Source of the DNA: Aliivibrio sp. | GTDB taxonomy: Bacteria; Pseudomonadota; Gammaproteobacteria; Enterobacterales; Vibrionaceae | Direction of reading: 5' to 3' | Assembly: GCA_024206155.1 (NCBI GenBank) | Contig: JAAGZR010000455.1 | Location: 1 to 46,830, forward strand | DNA length: 46,830 nucleotides | Shown here: piece after piece, positions 19,148-29,589 of the stretch | Layout of the letters: every line of letters starts with the position of its first letter | Numbering within the stretch: the stretch's first letter is position 1 | Program-made: the position numbers and the translations under genes | Notes under the pieces: model-generated | What the model was told of the DNA's origin: nothing | What the model saw: only the letters and a program-made list of their open reading frames with translations | Database searches by the model: none

Positions 19148-20896
19148 TTAAACAAGCACTCGTTTATTTTTGTGATACTGGTTCAAACACGCTGTTGGTT
19201 TCGCCAAATTAGGGTAATGTGATAAATAATCGATAAAACAATCGGCCATTGAAAAGGTTGTTGTTACACACTCACGTTCTTTATTGAGTAAAGGTGCATA
19301 ACCTTCTTTACCTTTAATGGTATAAGCGGTTGATGTCCCAAAATATACCTGCTCGTCAAGGATAGGTTCCCAACCAATATCTTGGTGATAAATACTGAAC
19401 TCAGTAATACGTTGACCACTTGGCTTACTTGCTTCATAACAATAGCGTATCTGTGATACATAAGGAAAACTACCTGAACCGCTGCCAATAATCCCGTTAT
19501 CCGTAGCATTGTCTATAGCTCCTTCAATTGCCGCTTTAAGATACCGCCCTTTGATACTATAGATGACAATAGGTATGGCAAAAGGCAACACTTTTCCGGC
19601 AATATCAGAATAGGTGATATCACCTTGATTTAAGCCAGAACGGACTCCGCCTGCATTATGCATTGCGAATTGAACTCGTTTATCCAATTGATGAGCCTTT
19701 GAATAAAAGGATTCTACAACCCATGGAGCAATATCACTTTGACCTTTATCATCAGGGATCCGACGGTGTGATAAGTCTCCCATACAGTGGCCAATCACTT
19801 TTTGAGAAAGTCGGTCCACTTCACCGCGATATTTCTCTATTAGTAATGCTTCTATCTTAAGATCTTTTTCACAAACCTCTGCCAGCTCAAACGAATTAAT
19901 CAAAGCTAATGTCTTTAACAAATGAGGTTCATCCATTTTTTGGGTACATGCTTTGTCTTTGTAAGCCATATTATCCAAAAGTAAAATATTACGACCATTA
20001 AAACTCAATAACTCACCTTCTTCAGAGTATTCTAAATCACAATATCCAAGTGCAAGTGCGTGGCATCCAGCCTGAACAATATGTGTGTCATTAACAAGCT
20101 CACCGTAGTTATCACGAGCCTCTAAACCAATATTTGAAAAATCACCCTGCAACACATGACTATGTCCTCCAATGATCAAATCAATACCATTGATCGCTTT
20201 TGCTAGTTGTTTATCTCCCTCATAACCAAGGTGACTAATAATGATGACATTAGTTATTCCTTGAACGGTTAAATAGTCCACGGTGTTCTTTGCTGTATTA
20301 ATGGCATTCATAAATGGCGTATCAGGATCTGGACTTGCTAATACTTCCATTTGATCTATGGTTAAACCAAATACCGCGACATCCAAATTCCCTACTTTTT
20401 TAATCAAATATTTTGCAATGCCGAGTGTTGGATTAAAATCTAATATCCGTTTTTGTTGTTTTAATTGGTGACCCTTAGTTTGATCTTCATGGCTTAAATC
20501 CCAATTACCCATAAGAATAGGGAAATGGGTATTGGCAATAAAATCACTGACTAATTCATTGCCTAAATCAAACTCATGGTTACCAAGAACCATACCATCT
20601 AAAGGGAGTTGATTTAGTAAATCTGCATTGGCCTTTCCCTTATATAAAGAGAAATATAAGGTCCCTTGAAAACAATCGCCAGCATGGAAAAAAACGGTAT
20701 TTCCTCCTTTTGTTTTTGCTTCTTTGGTAAGGAGTGAAACTTGATGAGATATTCGCGCAAAACCACCACATTTAATATAATATTTCTCACCTACATCATT
20801 GTGTAATGCGATCACTGATTCATCAAAATAAGAGTGTGTATCATTAATATGCATCACTCTTAAAACATGATTCTTTTGATTTTTCATTGATTTCAT
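19148..20896 (-). CDS. 5'-nucleotidase/metallophosphatase (UshA-like), no recognisable signal peptide
   Basis: RVMHINDTHSYFDES, GDCFQGTLYF, GNHEFDLG, IGGHSHV, NAGGVRSGLNQGDITY. Start at 20896 or nearby ATG; ORF-track start 20938. Confidence 0.9.
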   Translation of the reverse strand: MKSMKNQKNHVLRVMHINDTHSYFDESVIALHNDVGEKYYIKCGGFARISHQVSLLTKEAKTKGGNTVFFHAGDCFQGTLYFSLYKGKANADLLNQLPLDGMVLGNHEFDLGNELVSDFIANTHFPILMGNWDLSHEDQTKGHQLKQQKRILDFNPTLGIAKYLIKKVGNLDVAVFGLTIDQMEVLASPDPDTPFMNAINTAKNTVDYLTVQGITNVIIISHLGYEGDKQLAKAINGIDLIIGGHSHVLQGDFSNIGLEARDNYGELVNDTHIVQAGCHALALGYCDLEYSEEGELLSFNGRNILLLDNMAYKDKACTQKMDEPHLLKTLALINSFELAEVCEKDLKIEALLIEKYRGEVDRLSQKVIGHCMGDLSHRRIPDDKGQSDIAPWVVESFYSKAHQLDKRVQFAMHNAGGVRSGLNQGDITYSDIAGKVLPFAIPIVIYSIKGRYLKAAIEGAIDNATDNGIIGSGSGSFPYVSQIRYCYEASKPSGQRITEFSIYHQDIGWEPILDEQVYFGTSTAYTIKGKEGYAPLLNKERECVTTTFSMADCFIDYLSHYPNLAKPTACLNQYHKNKRVLV

Positions 20897-21081
20897 ATCC
20901 TTTCTAAAACCGTATTTCAATTTAAGCAACGAGGGCACGGTAAACCATTTTTATAAATAATGCGTTAATTGGTAATATTTCAATACTGGGTCAGTATAAT
21001 TGATAAATGTGACTGCCATTGTGCTTTCATCGATTCAGTTGCTATATAGTTATTTATATAAGTCTCTGATAAGGAAGTGCT

Positions 21082-22716
21082 ATGCTCTTAGAACGAATCG
21101 AAGTTTCAGGATTTAGAGGCATCAAACGCTTATCTCTTTCTTTTGAACAATTGACGACCTTGATTGGCGAAAATACATGGGGAAAGTCATCGTTACTTGA
21201 TGCCCTATCTATCGCCTTACCTGTGTCTGGAGAACTTCATCAATTTACATTAAAAGATTTCCACCAAGATCATTCCATCTCTTACACCCAAGACCAGCAT
21301 ATTCAAATTATTATTAGCTGGAAAACCACTGAAAATAACGAACATAAAGCAGGTCGTTACAGAAAGTTGTCTAGTTTATGGCAATCTAACCACAATGACC
21401 ATGCTCGACGAATTTATTATCGCATTAGCGCAACGAATAATGAGGGTAAGATTACCTCATCAAGTTCGTTTCTCGATAATGAAGGCAATGTTTTACGTTA
21501 TTATAAAATTGAAAGTTTAGTGACTGAGTTAATACGCCTTCATCCCGTCATTCGTATTCGAGATTCTCGTCGCTTACAGCCAGACGATACGCTTGATACT
21601 CTTTCTAATGACCGAATTGAACGACGAATAAATAATACCTGCCGTCGACTTATCACCGCTCCTGGCCAAGTAAATAGCGGCGAAATTAAAAGTGCCTTGC
21701 ATTCTATGCAAACTTTAGTGGAACACTACTTTGCATTTAAAGGACATAAAAGAAACGAGCAACACAAAATTCATGATGATCTCTTTTTTGGTCAAAAAAC
21801 GGAAGGCATTCCTCTAACCCAGTTTATTAATCAAAACAAAAATAAACAAACTAAACTCCTTCTACTTGGGCTGTTAAATACCTATCTAAGAGCTAAGGGG
21901 CCTAATACACTAAAAAAATCAGCTCGCCCTCTCATGATCATCGAAGATCCAGAAGGAAGATTACACCCAACACAGTTAATTCAAGCTTGGTCCCTGCTTA
22001 ATCACATTCCCATGCAAAAGATATTGACCACAAATAGCAGTGAATTATTGAGCGCCGTTCCTTTATGCTCTATACGTAGATTAGTCAGAGAATCAGACTC
22101 TACTTCGAGCTATTCTATCTCTCCAACCAGCTTATCTCGCGATGATTTACGACGCATTACGTTTCATATTCGCTTTCAACGTTCTAATGCCTTATTTGCG
22201 CGTTGCTGGTTACTGGTTGAGGGGGAAACCGAGGTATGGTTATTTAATGAGATGGCTCGCCTTCTAGGATATAACCTAGCTGCCGAAGGAGTACAAATTA
22301 TTGAGTTTGCTCAATCTGGGCTAAAATCATTAATAAAGGTAGCAAAAGCACTTAATATTGAATGGCACGTAGTAACCGATGGTGATGCTGCAGGTAAAAA
22401 ATACGCGTTTGCAGTTAAAAACCAATTAGGTAATGAACATGAACGACATCGACTCACTGAATTACCACGCAAAGACATCGAGCATTATCTTTATTACAAT
22501 GGTTTTGAAGATTTATTTAGAGAACTTTCTAATATTTCCAAGGATCAGTCGATCCCACCGAAAAAAATCATCATTAAAACATTAAAAAAATATGCGAAAC
22601 CAGATTTAGCCTTAGCGATTGTCCAATATAGCGAAGAACAAGGCGTTGGTATCATTCCATTGTTATTACGTTGGACTTTAAAACGAACGGTAACCATGGC
22701 AAAAGGTCAAGGGTAA
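21082..22716 (+). CDS. OLD-family ATPase/Toprim nuclease-like protein (YbjD/DUF2813 type)
   Basis: MLLERIEVSGFRGIKRLSLSFEQLTTLIGENTWGKSSLLDAL, MIIEDPEGRLHPTQ, Toprim-like LLVEGETEVWLF and VTDGDAAG. Confidence 0.9.
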   Translation: MLLERIEVSGFRGIKRLSLSFEQLTTLIGENTWGKSSLLDALSIALPVSGELHQFTLKDFHQDHSISYTQDQHIQIIISWKTTENNEHKAGRYRKLSSLWQSNHNDHARRIYYRISATNNEGKITSSSSFLDNEGNVLRYYKIESLVTELIRLHPVIRIRDSRRLQPDDTLDTLSNDRIERRINNTCRRLITAPGQVNSGEIKSALHSMQTLVEHYFAFKGHKRNEQHKIHDDLFFGQKTEGIPLTQFINQNKNKQTKLLLLGLLNTYLRAKGPNTLKKSARPLMIIEDPEGRLHPTQLIQAWSLLNHIPMQKILTTNSSELLSAVPLCSIRRLVRESDSTSSYSISPTSLSRDDLRRITFHIRFQRSNALFARCWLLVEGETEVWLFNEMARLLGYNLAAEGVQIIEFAQSGLKSLIKVAKALNIEWHVVTDGDAAGKKYAFAVKNQLGNEHERHRLTELPRKDIEHYLYYNGFEDLFRELSNISKDQSIPPKKIIIKTLKKYAKPDLALAIVQYSEEQGVGIIPLLLRWTLKRTVTMAKGQG

Positions 22717-22737
22717 TCCATTTATTACACTAAAAAA

Positions 22738-22761
22738 CGCCAGTCATAAAAATGGCTGGCG
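22738..22761. terminator. Terminator hairpin between convergent genes
   Basis: CGCCAGTCAT...ATGGCTGGCG. Confidence 0.7.
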
Positions 22762-22795
22762 CTTCATTATTCTAAATAACTTAAGTTCAGATAAC

Positions 22796-23848
22796 TTACT
22801 TATTTCGACGAGCAGTAACTGCATCTGCTAATTGGCGCAGTACGGTTTCTGTATCATCCCAACCAATACATGCATCAGTAATTGATTGTCCATAAGTTTC
22901 TGCTTTACCACAAACTAAATCTTGACGCCCTTCAACAAGGTGACTTTCAATCATGACACCAAATACCGCGTCTTCACCACCAGAAATTTGACCACAAACA
23001 TCATCAGCAACAATCATCTGACGCTTAAAGTCTTTTGAGCTATTGGCATGACTAAAATCAATCATTACTTTTTCAGGTAAACCTGAAGCAGCTAATTGCT
23101 CTTTGACTGGCTTAACATGAGCAGCACTGTAGTTTGGCTCTTTACCACCACGAAGGATGATATGACAATCAGGGTTACCGGCCGTTTCAATAATTGCAGA
23201 ATGCCCATATTTTGTTACTGATAAGAAATGATGAGAAGAACCCGCCGAGCGAATCGCATCAGTAGCAATTTTAATGTTGCCATCAGTGCCATTTTTAAAA
23301 CCAACAGGACAAGAAAGACCTGAAGATAGCTCACGGTGAACTTGTGACTCAGTTGTACGTGCCCCGATAGCACCCCAGCTAATTAAGTCACCCATGTATT
23401 GTGGTGTGATCATATCTAGGAATTCACCAGCTGTAGGCAAGCCCATATCAGTTAGATCAAGCAGTAACTTACGTCCCATACGTAGACCATCATTTAATTT
23501 AAATGAATCATCCATATAGGGGTCATTAATTAACCCTTTCCAACCAACGGTTGTACGTGGCTTTTCAAAATACACACGCATAACGACTTCAAGACGATCA
23601 CCTAACTCATCACGTAATGATTTAAGTTTTGCACCGTACTCTAAAGCGGCTTCAGTATCATGAATTGAACACGGACCAATAATAACAAGAAGACGATCAT
23701 CATCACCTTGTAAAATATTATGGATAGCTTCGCGAGATTGAAATACGGTTTTAGCCGCAATCTCGGTCGCAGGGAATTTCTCTAAAACTGCAACAGGCGG
23801 TAATAGTTCTTTTACTTTATTAATTCGTACATCATCAGTTTGATACAT
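22796..23848 (-). CDS. aroG: 3-deoxy-7-phosphoheptulonate synthase (AroG-like class I)
   Basis: LLVIIGPCSIHD, MRVYFEKPRTTVGWKGLINDP, GARTTESQVHRELSSGLSCPVGFKNGTDG, DFSHANSSKD. Confidence 0.95.
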   Translation of the reverse strand: MYQTDDVRINKVKELLPPVAVLEKFPATEIAAKTVFQSREAIHNILQGDDDRLLVIIGPCSIHDTEAALEYGAKLKSLRDELGDRLEVVMRVYFEKPRTTVGWKGLINDPYMDDSFKLNDGLRMGRKLLLDLTDMGLPTAGEFLDMITPQYMGDLISWGAIGARTTESQVHRELSSGLSCPVGFKNGTDGNIKIATDAIRSAGSSHHFLSVTKYGHSAIIETAGNPDCHIILRGGKEPNYSAAHVKPVKEQLAASGLPEKVMIDFSHANSSKDFKRQMIVADDVCGQISGGEDAVFGVMIESHLVEGRQDLVCGKAETYGQSITDACIGWDDTETVLRQLADAVTARRNK

Positions 23849-24100
23849 TGCTTTTCTTCCATTTATTTATGCAGTTTATTGTTTATATACTGCATCTTTA
23901 TTCTCCATAGTGTTAACGTATCGTGTCTTTAACTGTTGTGCAATGGTTAATTTAATATAAATTCGATCTCACCATATTTTTGACATTTAATAAGCATAAT
24001 CCCATATTTTGACTAATAATTAATCACCATGTTAAGAAATACTTCTTTAGCTTTATGAATATGTTACAGTGAGTTTAGTTCTCGAATGCTAGGATGAATT

Positions 24101-24847
24101 GTGACTAATAAAAATACAAATAAAGCCAATATCATTGAATTTAAGTCCGTAGATAAGTACTACGAACAATTTCATGCATTAAAAAATATTACCCTTTCTA
24201 TCAGTGAAGGCGAAAAAGTGGTTATCTGTGGTCCTTCTGGTTCAGGAAAATCCACTCTTATTCGTTGTATTAATGCGCTAGAATCCATTCAAAATGGTAC
24301 CCTTTCACTCTTTCAGCATCCGCTGTCATCAAAACAATTAATGAATGGCCAAGTGGGTATGGTATTCCAACACTTTAATCTCTTCCCTCACTTAACGGTA
24401 TTAGAAAACCTAACGTTGGCACCAATTAAAACATTAAAATTATCAAAGAAAGCGGCCATTGAGCGGGCTTTAATCTATTTAGAACGCGTAAATATCGCGG
24501 AACAAGCAGATAAATACCCTTCTCAGCTTTCTGGTGGACAACAGCAACGAGTCGCCATCGCTCGCTCTCTATGTATGGAACCTCAAATACTTCTGTTTGA
24601 TGAACCTACATCTGCTCTTGATCCTGAAATGATCAGCGAAGTGTTAGACGTTATGTCAGATCTGGCTAAAGAGGGAATGACAATGGTGTGCGTAACCCAT
24701 GAAATGGGCTTTGCTAAGAAAGTCGCTGACCGTGTAGTGTTTATGGACGAAGGAGAAATCCTTGAAATTGCTGAGCCTGAGCAGTTCTTTGACAACCCAC
24801 AACACCAACGTACTCAACAATTTTTAAACCAAATCTTAAGTTACTAA
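24101..24847 (+). CDS. Amino-acid ABC transporter ATPase (GlnQ-like)
   Basis: Walker [10 protein letters not shown], signature LSGGQQQR, Walker [15 protein letters not shown]. Confidence 0.96.
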   Translation: MTNKNTNKANIIEFKSVDKYYEQFHALKNITLSISEGEKVVICGPSGSGKSTLIRCINALESIQNGTLSLFQHPLSSKQLMNGQVGMVFQHFNLFPHLTVLENLTLAPIKTLKLSKKAAIERALIYLERVNIAEQADKYPSQLSGGQQQRVAIARSLCMEPQILLFDEPTSALDPEMISEVLDVMSDLAKEGMTMVCVTHEMGFAKKVADRVVFMDEGEILEIAEPEQFFDNPQHQRTQQFLNQILSY

Positions 24848-24848
24848 T

Positions 24849-25643
24849 ATGCTTCGTTTAAAAACCATTTTTTCACCAGTGCTCTCTGCTTTATTGCAAA
24901 TCAGTTTATTAGCTACCGCACTTTACTGGATTTTAAATAGCGGTGCTCAAGCCATGAACTATCAATGGCAATGGGATCGCGTACCTGATTTTCTGTTTTT
25001 TTATGAAGATGGCGAATGGTTCCCAGCAGAGCTTATTGAAGGCCTACTCGTCACTTTGCACATTTCAGCCATTAGCGCCATTGCCACTTTAGTCATCGCA
25101 TTAATAACCGCTTTATTACGCCTTTCGAATTCAATCGTAGGTCGAAGTATCGCCACCTTATATATCGAACTAATACGTAATACGCCTTTACTTGTGCAAA
25201 TCTACCTACTCTATTTTGTTTTTGGGCCATTTCTAGATTTAGATAGATTCACAACCGCGGTACTTGCTTTGGCTCTATTCCAAGGAGCCTATACTGCTGA
25301 GATTTTACGTTCAGGGTTAATCAATTTACCAAAAGGACAATTTGAAGCCTGTAAAACGTTGGGGCTATCTTCATTCAATAGTTACCGTTATGTCATACTA
25401 CCCCAAGTGATAAGAAAAACGTTGCCTTCATTAACAAATGAATTAGTTTCTTTAGTCAAAAACTCTTCTATCGTCAGTGTGATGGCTATTTTTGACTTAA
25501 CAACCGAAGGACGAAATATCGTCTCCGATACGGCAATGCCTTTTGAAATTTGGTTTACTGTCGCCGCTATCTATCTCATTATTACATTAACACTTTCTGG
25601 GCTATCAGCCTGGTTAGAACACCGCATGCACAATGCATATTAA
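24849..25643 (+). CDS. Amino-acid ABC transporter permease
   Basis: LYIELIRNTPLLVQIYLLYFVFG and EACKTLGLSSFNSYRYVILPQ (EAA loop). Confidence 0.95.
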   Translation: MLRLKTIFSPVLSALLQISLLATALYWILNSGAQAMNYQWQWDRVPDFLFFYEDGEWFPAELIEGLLVTLHISAISAIATLVIALITALLRLSNSIVGRSIATLYIELIRNTPLLVQIYLLYFVFGPFLDLDRFTTAVLALALFQGAYTAEILRSGLINLPKGQFEACKTLGLSSFNSYRYVILPQVIRKTLPSLTNELVSLVKNSSIVSVMAIFDLTTEGRNIVSDTAMPFEIWFTVAAIYLIITLTLSGLSAWLEHRMHNAY

Positions 25644-25658
25644 AGGAGAACTACTCGC

Positions 25659-26477
25659 ATGAAGCAACTATTTACATCATTACTCAGCCTAAGTTTACTA
25701 TTTAGTAGCTCAGTATTTTCAGCAACATCATCATCATCATCAGACAGCACACCTAATCTTGATAAAATTCAAGAAAGAGGAACTCTTAAAGTTGGTTTAA
25801 GTACTTTTGTACCTTGGGCTATGCGAGATAAACAAGGCGAACTTATTGGCTTTGAAGTCGATGTTGCAAAACGTTTAGCAAAAGACTCAGGCTTAAAAAT
25901 TGAATTTATTCCAACCGCTTGGGATGGGATCATCCCCTCTCTTATCTCAGGAAAATTCGATGTCATCATTGGTGGCTTAACCATTACTGACGAGCGTTCA
26001 AAAAGCGTTTTATTTACTGTCCCTTACTCACACTCTGGCGTTCAAGTTGCAGCGAACAAACAGCTAACTGACGGTTTTACGCGTGAACAGTTTAATTCTC
26101 GTCGTGTTAAATTTGCAGCACGTCGTGGCTCAATTACTGTTGCAGCAATTAAAGAAAACTTCCCTAAAGCAAAAATTCTTCAGTTTGATGATGAAGCACA
26201 AGCTTTCCAAGAAGTATTAAATGGCAATGCTCATGCGGTAGCGGCTTCTACGCCAAAACCTGAGTTTGATTCTATCAAATATGCTGATATCTTATATCTA
26301 CCTTTTAAAGAGCGTTTATCGCAAGGTAATGAAGCGTTCGCCGTTCGTCTTGGTGAAGAGGATAAAAAAGCGTATTTTGATGCGTGGATTGAAGCACGAA
26401 CAGCTGATGGTTGGCTACAAGAGCGTTATGATTACTGGTTTACTAGCCTAGACTGGCAAACACAAACAGCGAACTGA
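25659..26477 (+). CDS. Amino-acid ABC transporter substrate-binding protein
   Basis: Signal peptide; GTLKVGLSTFVPWAMRDKQGELIGFEVDVAKRLAKDSGLKIEF; TAWDGIIPSLISGKFDVIIGGLTITDER. Confidence 0.95.
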   Translation: MKQLFTSLLSLSLLFSSSVFSATSSSSSDSTPNLDKIQERGTLKVGLSTFVPWAMRDKQGELIGFEVDVAKRLAKDSGLKIEFIPTAWDGIIPSLISGKFDVIIGGLTITDERSKSVLFTVPYSHSGVQVAANKQLTDGFTREQFNSRRVKFAARRGSITVAAIKENFPKAKILQFDDEAQAFQEVLNGNAHAVAASTPKPEFDSIKYADILYLPFKERLSQGNEAFAVRLGEEDKKAYFDAWIEARTADGWLQERYDYWFTSLDWQTQTAN

Positions 26478-26482
26478 TTACC

Positions 26483-27358
26483 ATGCAGCAAAGCATTTCT
26501 TTAAAATTAAATCGTTTAGATTGGATATTACTAACCATTATTGCTAGCGTTGTATTTTGGTTATTTACAAAAGAAAGCGGCACACTCGCTTATCATTGGC
26601 AGTGGTCTCGCGCTTTTGATTTGCTGTTTACGCGTAAGCCTGATGGCTCACTGCCCTATTTCTTCGATGGTGTGTTATCAACACTACGCCTCACATTTTG
26701 GGGAATGCTATTTGCTTTACTATTTGGTGTCCTACTGGGTTTAGGACGCCGATCATCCCTTGCTGTCATTAGATCGTTATCAAACAGTTACATTCAGCTT
26801 ATTCGTAATATTCCGCCATTAGTATTCATCTTCATTTTCTATTTTTTTATTGCAAATCAATTGGTGCCATTGCTTGGATTAGAATCTTTGCTTAGGGATC
26901 ACAATGGGAATATTAACGCGCTTCAATCATTTCTATTTGGCTCTGCCAATTTATGGGAAAACTTAGCTTCGGGCGTACTTTGTATCGGAATGATTTCTGC
27001 CGCTTATATTGGTGAAGTTGTTCGCTCTGGCTTAGATGCTATCCCACGAGGTCAACATGAAGCAGCTAAAAGTTTAGGCTTATCCACTTGGCATCGCTAC
27101 CGTTATATTATTGCACCTCAAGTTTTTAAAGTGATCACCCCTCCTCTTGCTGGTCAATGCATTTCGTTAGTAAAAGACTCCTCGATCATTTCACTAATAT
27201 CAATTCAAGAGTTAACGTTTGTTGGTACTGAAATTGCGAATTCAAGCGGTATGATTTTTGAAATTTGGATAGTGGTTGCTTTTTGCTACTTTATTCTTTG
27301 TTTTACATTATCACGTCTATTTGCTTATTGGGAACGTGACAAAACAACTGCGCATTAA
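26483..27358 (+). CDS. Amino-acid ABC transporter permease
   Basis: YIQLIRNIPPLVFIFIFYFF and EAAKSLGLSTWHRYRYIIAPQ. Confidence 0.95.
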   Translation: MQQSISLKLNRLDWILLTIIASVVFWLFTKESGTLAYHWQWSRAFDLLFTRKPDGSLPYFFDGVLSTLRLTFWGMLFALLFGVLLGLGRRSSLAVIRSLSNSYIQLIRNIPPLVFIFIFYFFIANQLVPLLGLESLLRDHNGNINALQSFLFGSANLWENLASGVLCIGMISAAYIGEVVRSGLDAIPRGQHEAAKSLGLSTWHRYRYIIAPQVFKVITPPLAGQCISLVKDSSIISLISIQELTFVGTEIANSSGMIFEIWIVVAFCYFILCFTLSRLFAYWERDKTTAH

Positions 27359-27376
27359 AAAATAAGTGCAATAAAA

Positions 27377-27402
27377 AAAGCTCAGAGTCACCTCTGAGCT
27401 TT
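27377..27402 (+). terminator. Terminator of ABC transporter operon
   Basis: AAAGCTCAGAG...CTCTGAGCTTT. Confidence 0.85.
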
Positions 27403-27459
27403 ACTAGTTTGAGATTTACTATCAATTTTTCTGATAAGAGCAGTAAACTATATAAATTT

Positions 27460-27720
27460 TTATACCGTAAATCTATTCATGATGTTTTCTTGGCTTTCAA
27501 CTAATGCCACTTGATCAGCTATTGCTACGCCTGCACCTTGCGTCGCTTCATGAACCAATATCGACAACTCATTAAAACTAACTGTTTCGCCATTAATTTC
27601 TTCAGCCACATGGCTTTGCTCCTCTGCAGCTATGGCAATATGAATATCTATATCGTTATTTTGTTATTTTGTTATTTTGTTTCACTGATCTAATGCATCC
27701 GCTGTTTGCTCTGCAATACT
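27460..27720 (-). pseudogene. C-terminal remnant of a methyl-accepting chemotaxis protein
   Basis: Minus strand reads SIAEQTADALDQ*NKITK*QNNDIDIHIAIAAEEQSHVAEEINGETVSFNELS...VESQENIMNRFTV*. IAIAAEEQSHVAEEIN is an MCP signalling-domain hallmark; two in-frame stops. Confidence 0.85.
27655..27678. repeat. 8-bp tandem repeat (GTTATTTT)x3 inside the MCP remnant
   Basis: gttatttt gttatttt gttatttt. Confidence 0.95.
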
Positions 27721-28399
27721 AATTAATTTGTTGAATCTCTTCCAATCTGTTTGTATTTACAGTGAATACTCTAAAAATAAAGATGGTATTCATCATAGAC
27801 AACACAACTTCAGCTATCGAAAACACAAACGACAACACTGGAGATTGTAAACCTAATTGGCTTAAACCATATTCTAGCGTCCACATTAAACCTGTGGTAA
27901 AACCAAAGATAATTACCAAGCCTTTAAAGAGGATCCAATAATTGTCTTTTGTATCATGCCAACCTAGCTTAATCGCATCCATTGTTTTCTCTTTATACAG
28001 CACACAATAAATTTCTGTAAATGAGAAACGAGCCATTAAATAAAGACCAGGTAAAATAAGCGCAATAAAACCAGCAAAAATAGCAAGCCCTAAAATGATA
28101 TTCATCAATACAAACGAAAACCACGTTTTGGCAGGGATCTGATACAACTGACTAAATGGGACACGACGACCATCAAAAGAGTAAGCGATATAGTAAAGTA
28201 TCGCCCCTTTATAGAAAGGATAGATCGTCAGAATAAACAGCATATAAAGTAAAAATTGGCCTGAACCATCTTCTTCATTAAAACTCAATGCGATCCCATT
28301 TGTAATGAGTGCAAATGGTAGAACAAGAATACAGAAAGCAATAAAATGCTTCTTGAAGTAATTGAAGCTTTCCATCAATAAAACTGATAAAGCTGGCAT
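27719..28399 (-). CDS. Multi-TM membrane protein, YciC/UPF0259-like
   Basis: 226 aa hydrophobic; FIALILPGLYLMARFSFTEIYCVLYKEKTMDAIKLGW. Confidence 0.75.
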   Translation of the reverse strand: MPALSVLLMESFNYFKKHFIAFCILVLPFALITNGIALSFNEEDGSGQFLLYMLFILTIYPFYKGAILYYIAYSFDGRRVPFSQLYQIPAKTWFSFVLMNIILGLAIFAGFIALILPGLYLMARFSFTEIYCVLYKEKTMDAIKLGWHDTKDNYWILFKGLVIIFGFTTGLMWTLEYGLSQLGLQSPVLSFVFSIAEVVLSMMNTIFIFRVFTVNTNRLEEIQQIN

Positions 28400-28491
28400 C
28401 TCTTTTTATCCCTAAATATGTGTATAAATCATGGTTATCTGTGAAAGAATAGCAAATAACAGACAAAGTAAAAAGTCGATTTATTGGATAC

Positions 28492-29397
28492 CTATCGAAT
28501 TATATTGTGGTTTTTAATCATTCGGATCCCTTCACGACGAATACAGCTACTAATAGGGTTTTGATCCATACTTGCACGCCAAATGAATGAGAGCGTCCGT
28601 TCCATGTTTAATTCAGGCACATTTAAAGCTACCAACTCACCACGCTCAATATACTTAACAACATCTAAATACGGTAAGCAGCTTAAATATTGGCCATTAG
28701 CAACTAATGTTCGCAATACAGGCACGTATTCATACTCACGCCAAACATCTAAATCAGGAATTTTATCGTGGATTGCGCTATCAAAAATAGTTCGTGTCCC
28801 AGCACCATGCTCACGTAATACCCATTTCGCTTGCTCTAACTGAGCTAAACTTACGGTTTCGTGCTTTGCAAAAGGGTGATGTGCTGCTGCGACAATGATT
28901 AGGTGATCTTTACAAAAAACTTCTTGATGAATACGGCTATCATCACAACGTCCTTCAATAATCCCCAACTCATATTTGTAATCTAATACGCCATTGATGA
29001 TACCAGAGGTATTTTTTACCCCTAAAGAGATACGTATTTCTGGAAAATCATTATCAATATTACTGATAAGATTTGGAACCAAGTGTTCCGCTGCCGTTTG
29101 ACTCGCTCCCAGAGACAACTCACCACTGATTAAATGCTGATCATAGAAGCCCAACTCTATCTGTTGTGCGTCATGGATCAGTTTTTTCGCTTTAGGTCGA
29201 AGCCATACACCCCAATGGGTTAAGGCCATTCGCTTACCATTACGTTCAAATAAAGATCGTCCTAGCATTTTTTCTAATTGCGACAAGGACATACTGGTTG
29301 CCGATTGAGTTAACGACAACATCTCAGCAGCCTGGCTAACACTTCCTGTTGTTGCTACCGCATCAAAAACGGCCAACTGCTTTAATGAGTAACGCAT
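28492..29397 (-). CDS. LysR-family transcriptional regulator
   Basis: MRYSLKQLAVFDAVATTGSVSQAAEMLSLTQSATSMSLSQLEKMLGRSLFERNGKRMALT. Confidence 0.96.
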   Translation of the reverse strand: MRYSLKQLAVFDAVATTGSVSQAAEMLSLTQSATSMSLSQLEKMLGRSLFERNGKRMALTHWGVWLRPKAKKLIHDAQQIELGFYDQHLISGELSLGASQTAAEHLVPNLISNIDNDFPEIRISLGVKNTSGIINGVLDYKYELGIIEGRCDDSRIHQEVFCKDHLIIVAAAHHPFAKHETVSLAQLEQAKWVLREHGAGTRTIFDSAIHDKIPDLDVWREYEYVPVLRTLVANGQYLSCLPYLDVVKYIERGELVALNVPELNMERTLSFIWRASMDQNPISSCIRREGIRMIKNHNIIR

Positions 29398-29589
29398 AAC
29401 TGTCTCTTTTATATGAATTTATTTCAAATTAATGATACCACTTCATCCTCATCAAGAAAACTGATATAGAACTTAAAAACAATCAATTTTACCTCCTATG
29501 CATTTACTCATAATCTACATGGGCTCAAGCAGAACAGGAACGAACACAAAGCTTGAGATTACTACTAACCAATAACTTAAGGAGGACAA

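Noticed and set aside
21082-22716. OLD/Toprim ATPase as part of a phage-defence system
   Set aside because: The N-terminus matches the chromosomal YbjD type, and no partner helicase (Gabija-like), RT or other defence gene is adjacent.
23862-23906. Inverted repeat TGCAGT...ACTGCA upstream of aroG as a TyrR/TrpR operator
   Set aside because: Short 6-bp arms with no match to the TGTAAA-N6-TTTACA TyrR pattern; insufficient support.
25728-25742. (TCA)5 run in the substrate-binding protein gene as a phase-variable repeat
   Set aside because: It is a trinucleotide repeat coding for Ser just after the signal peptide; changes stay in frame and would only alter linker length.
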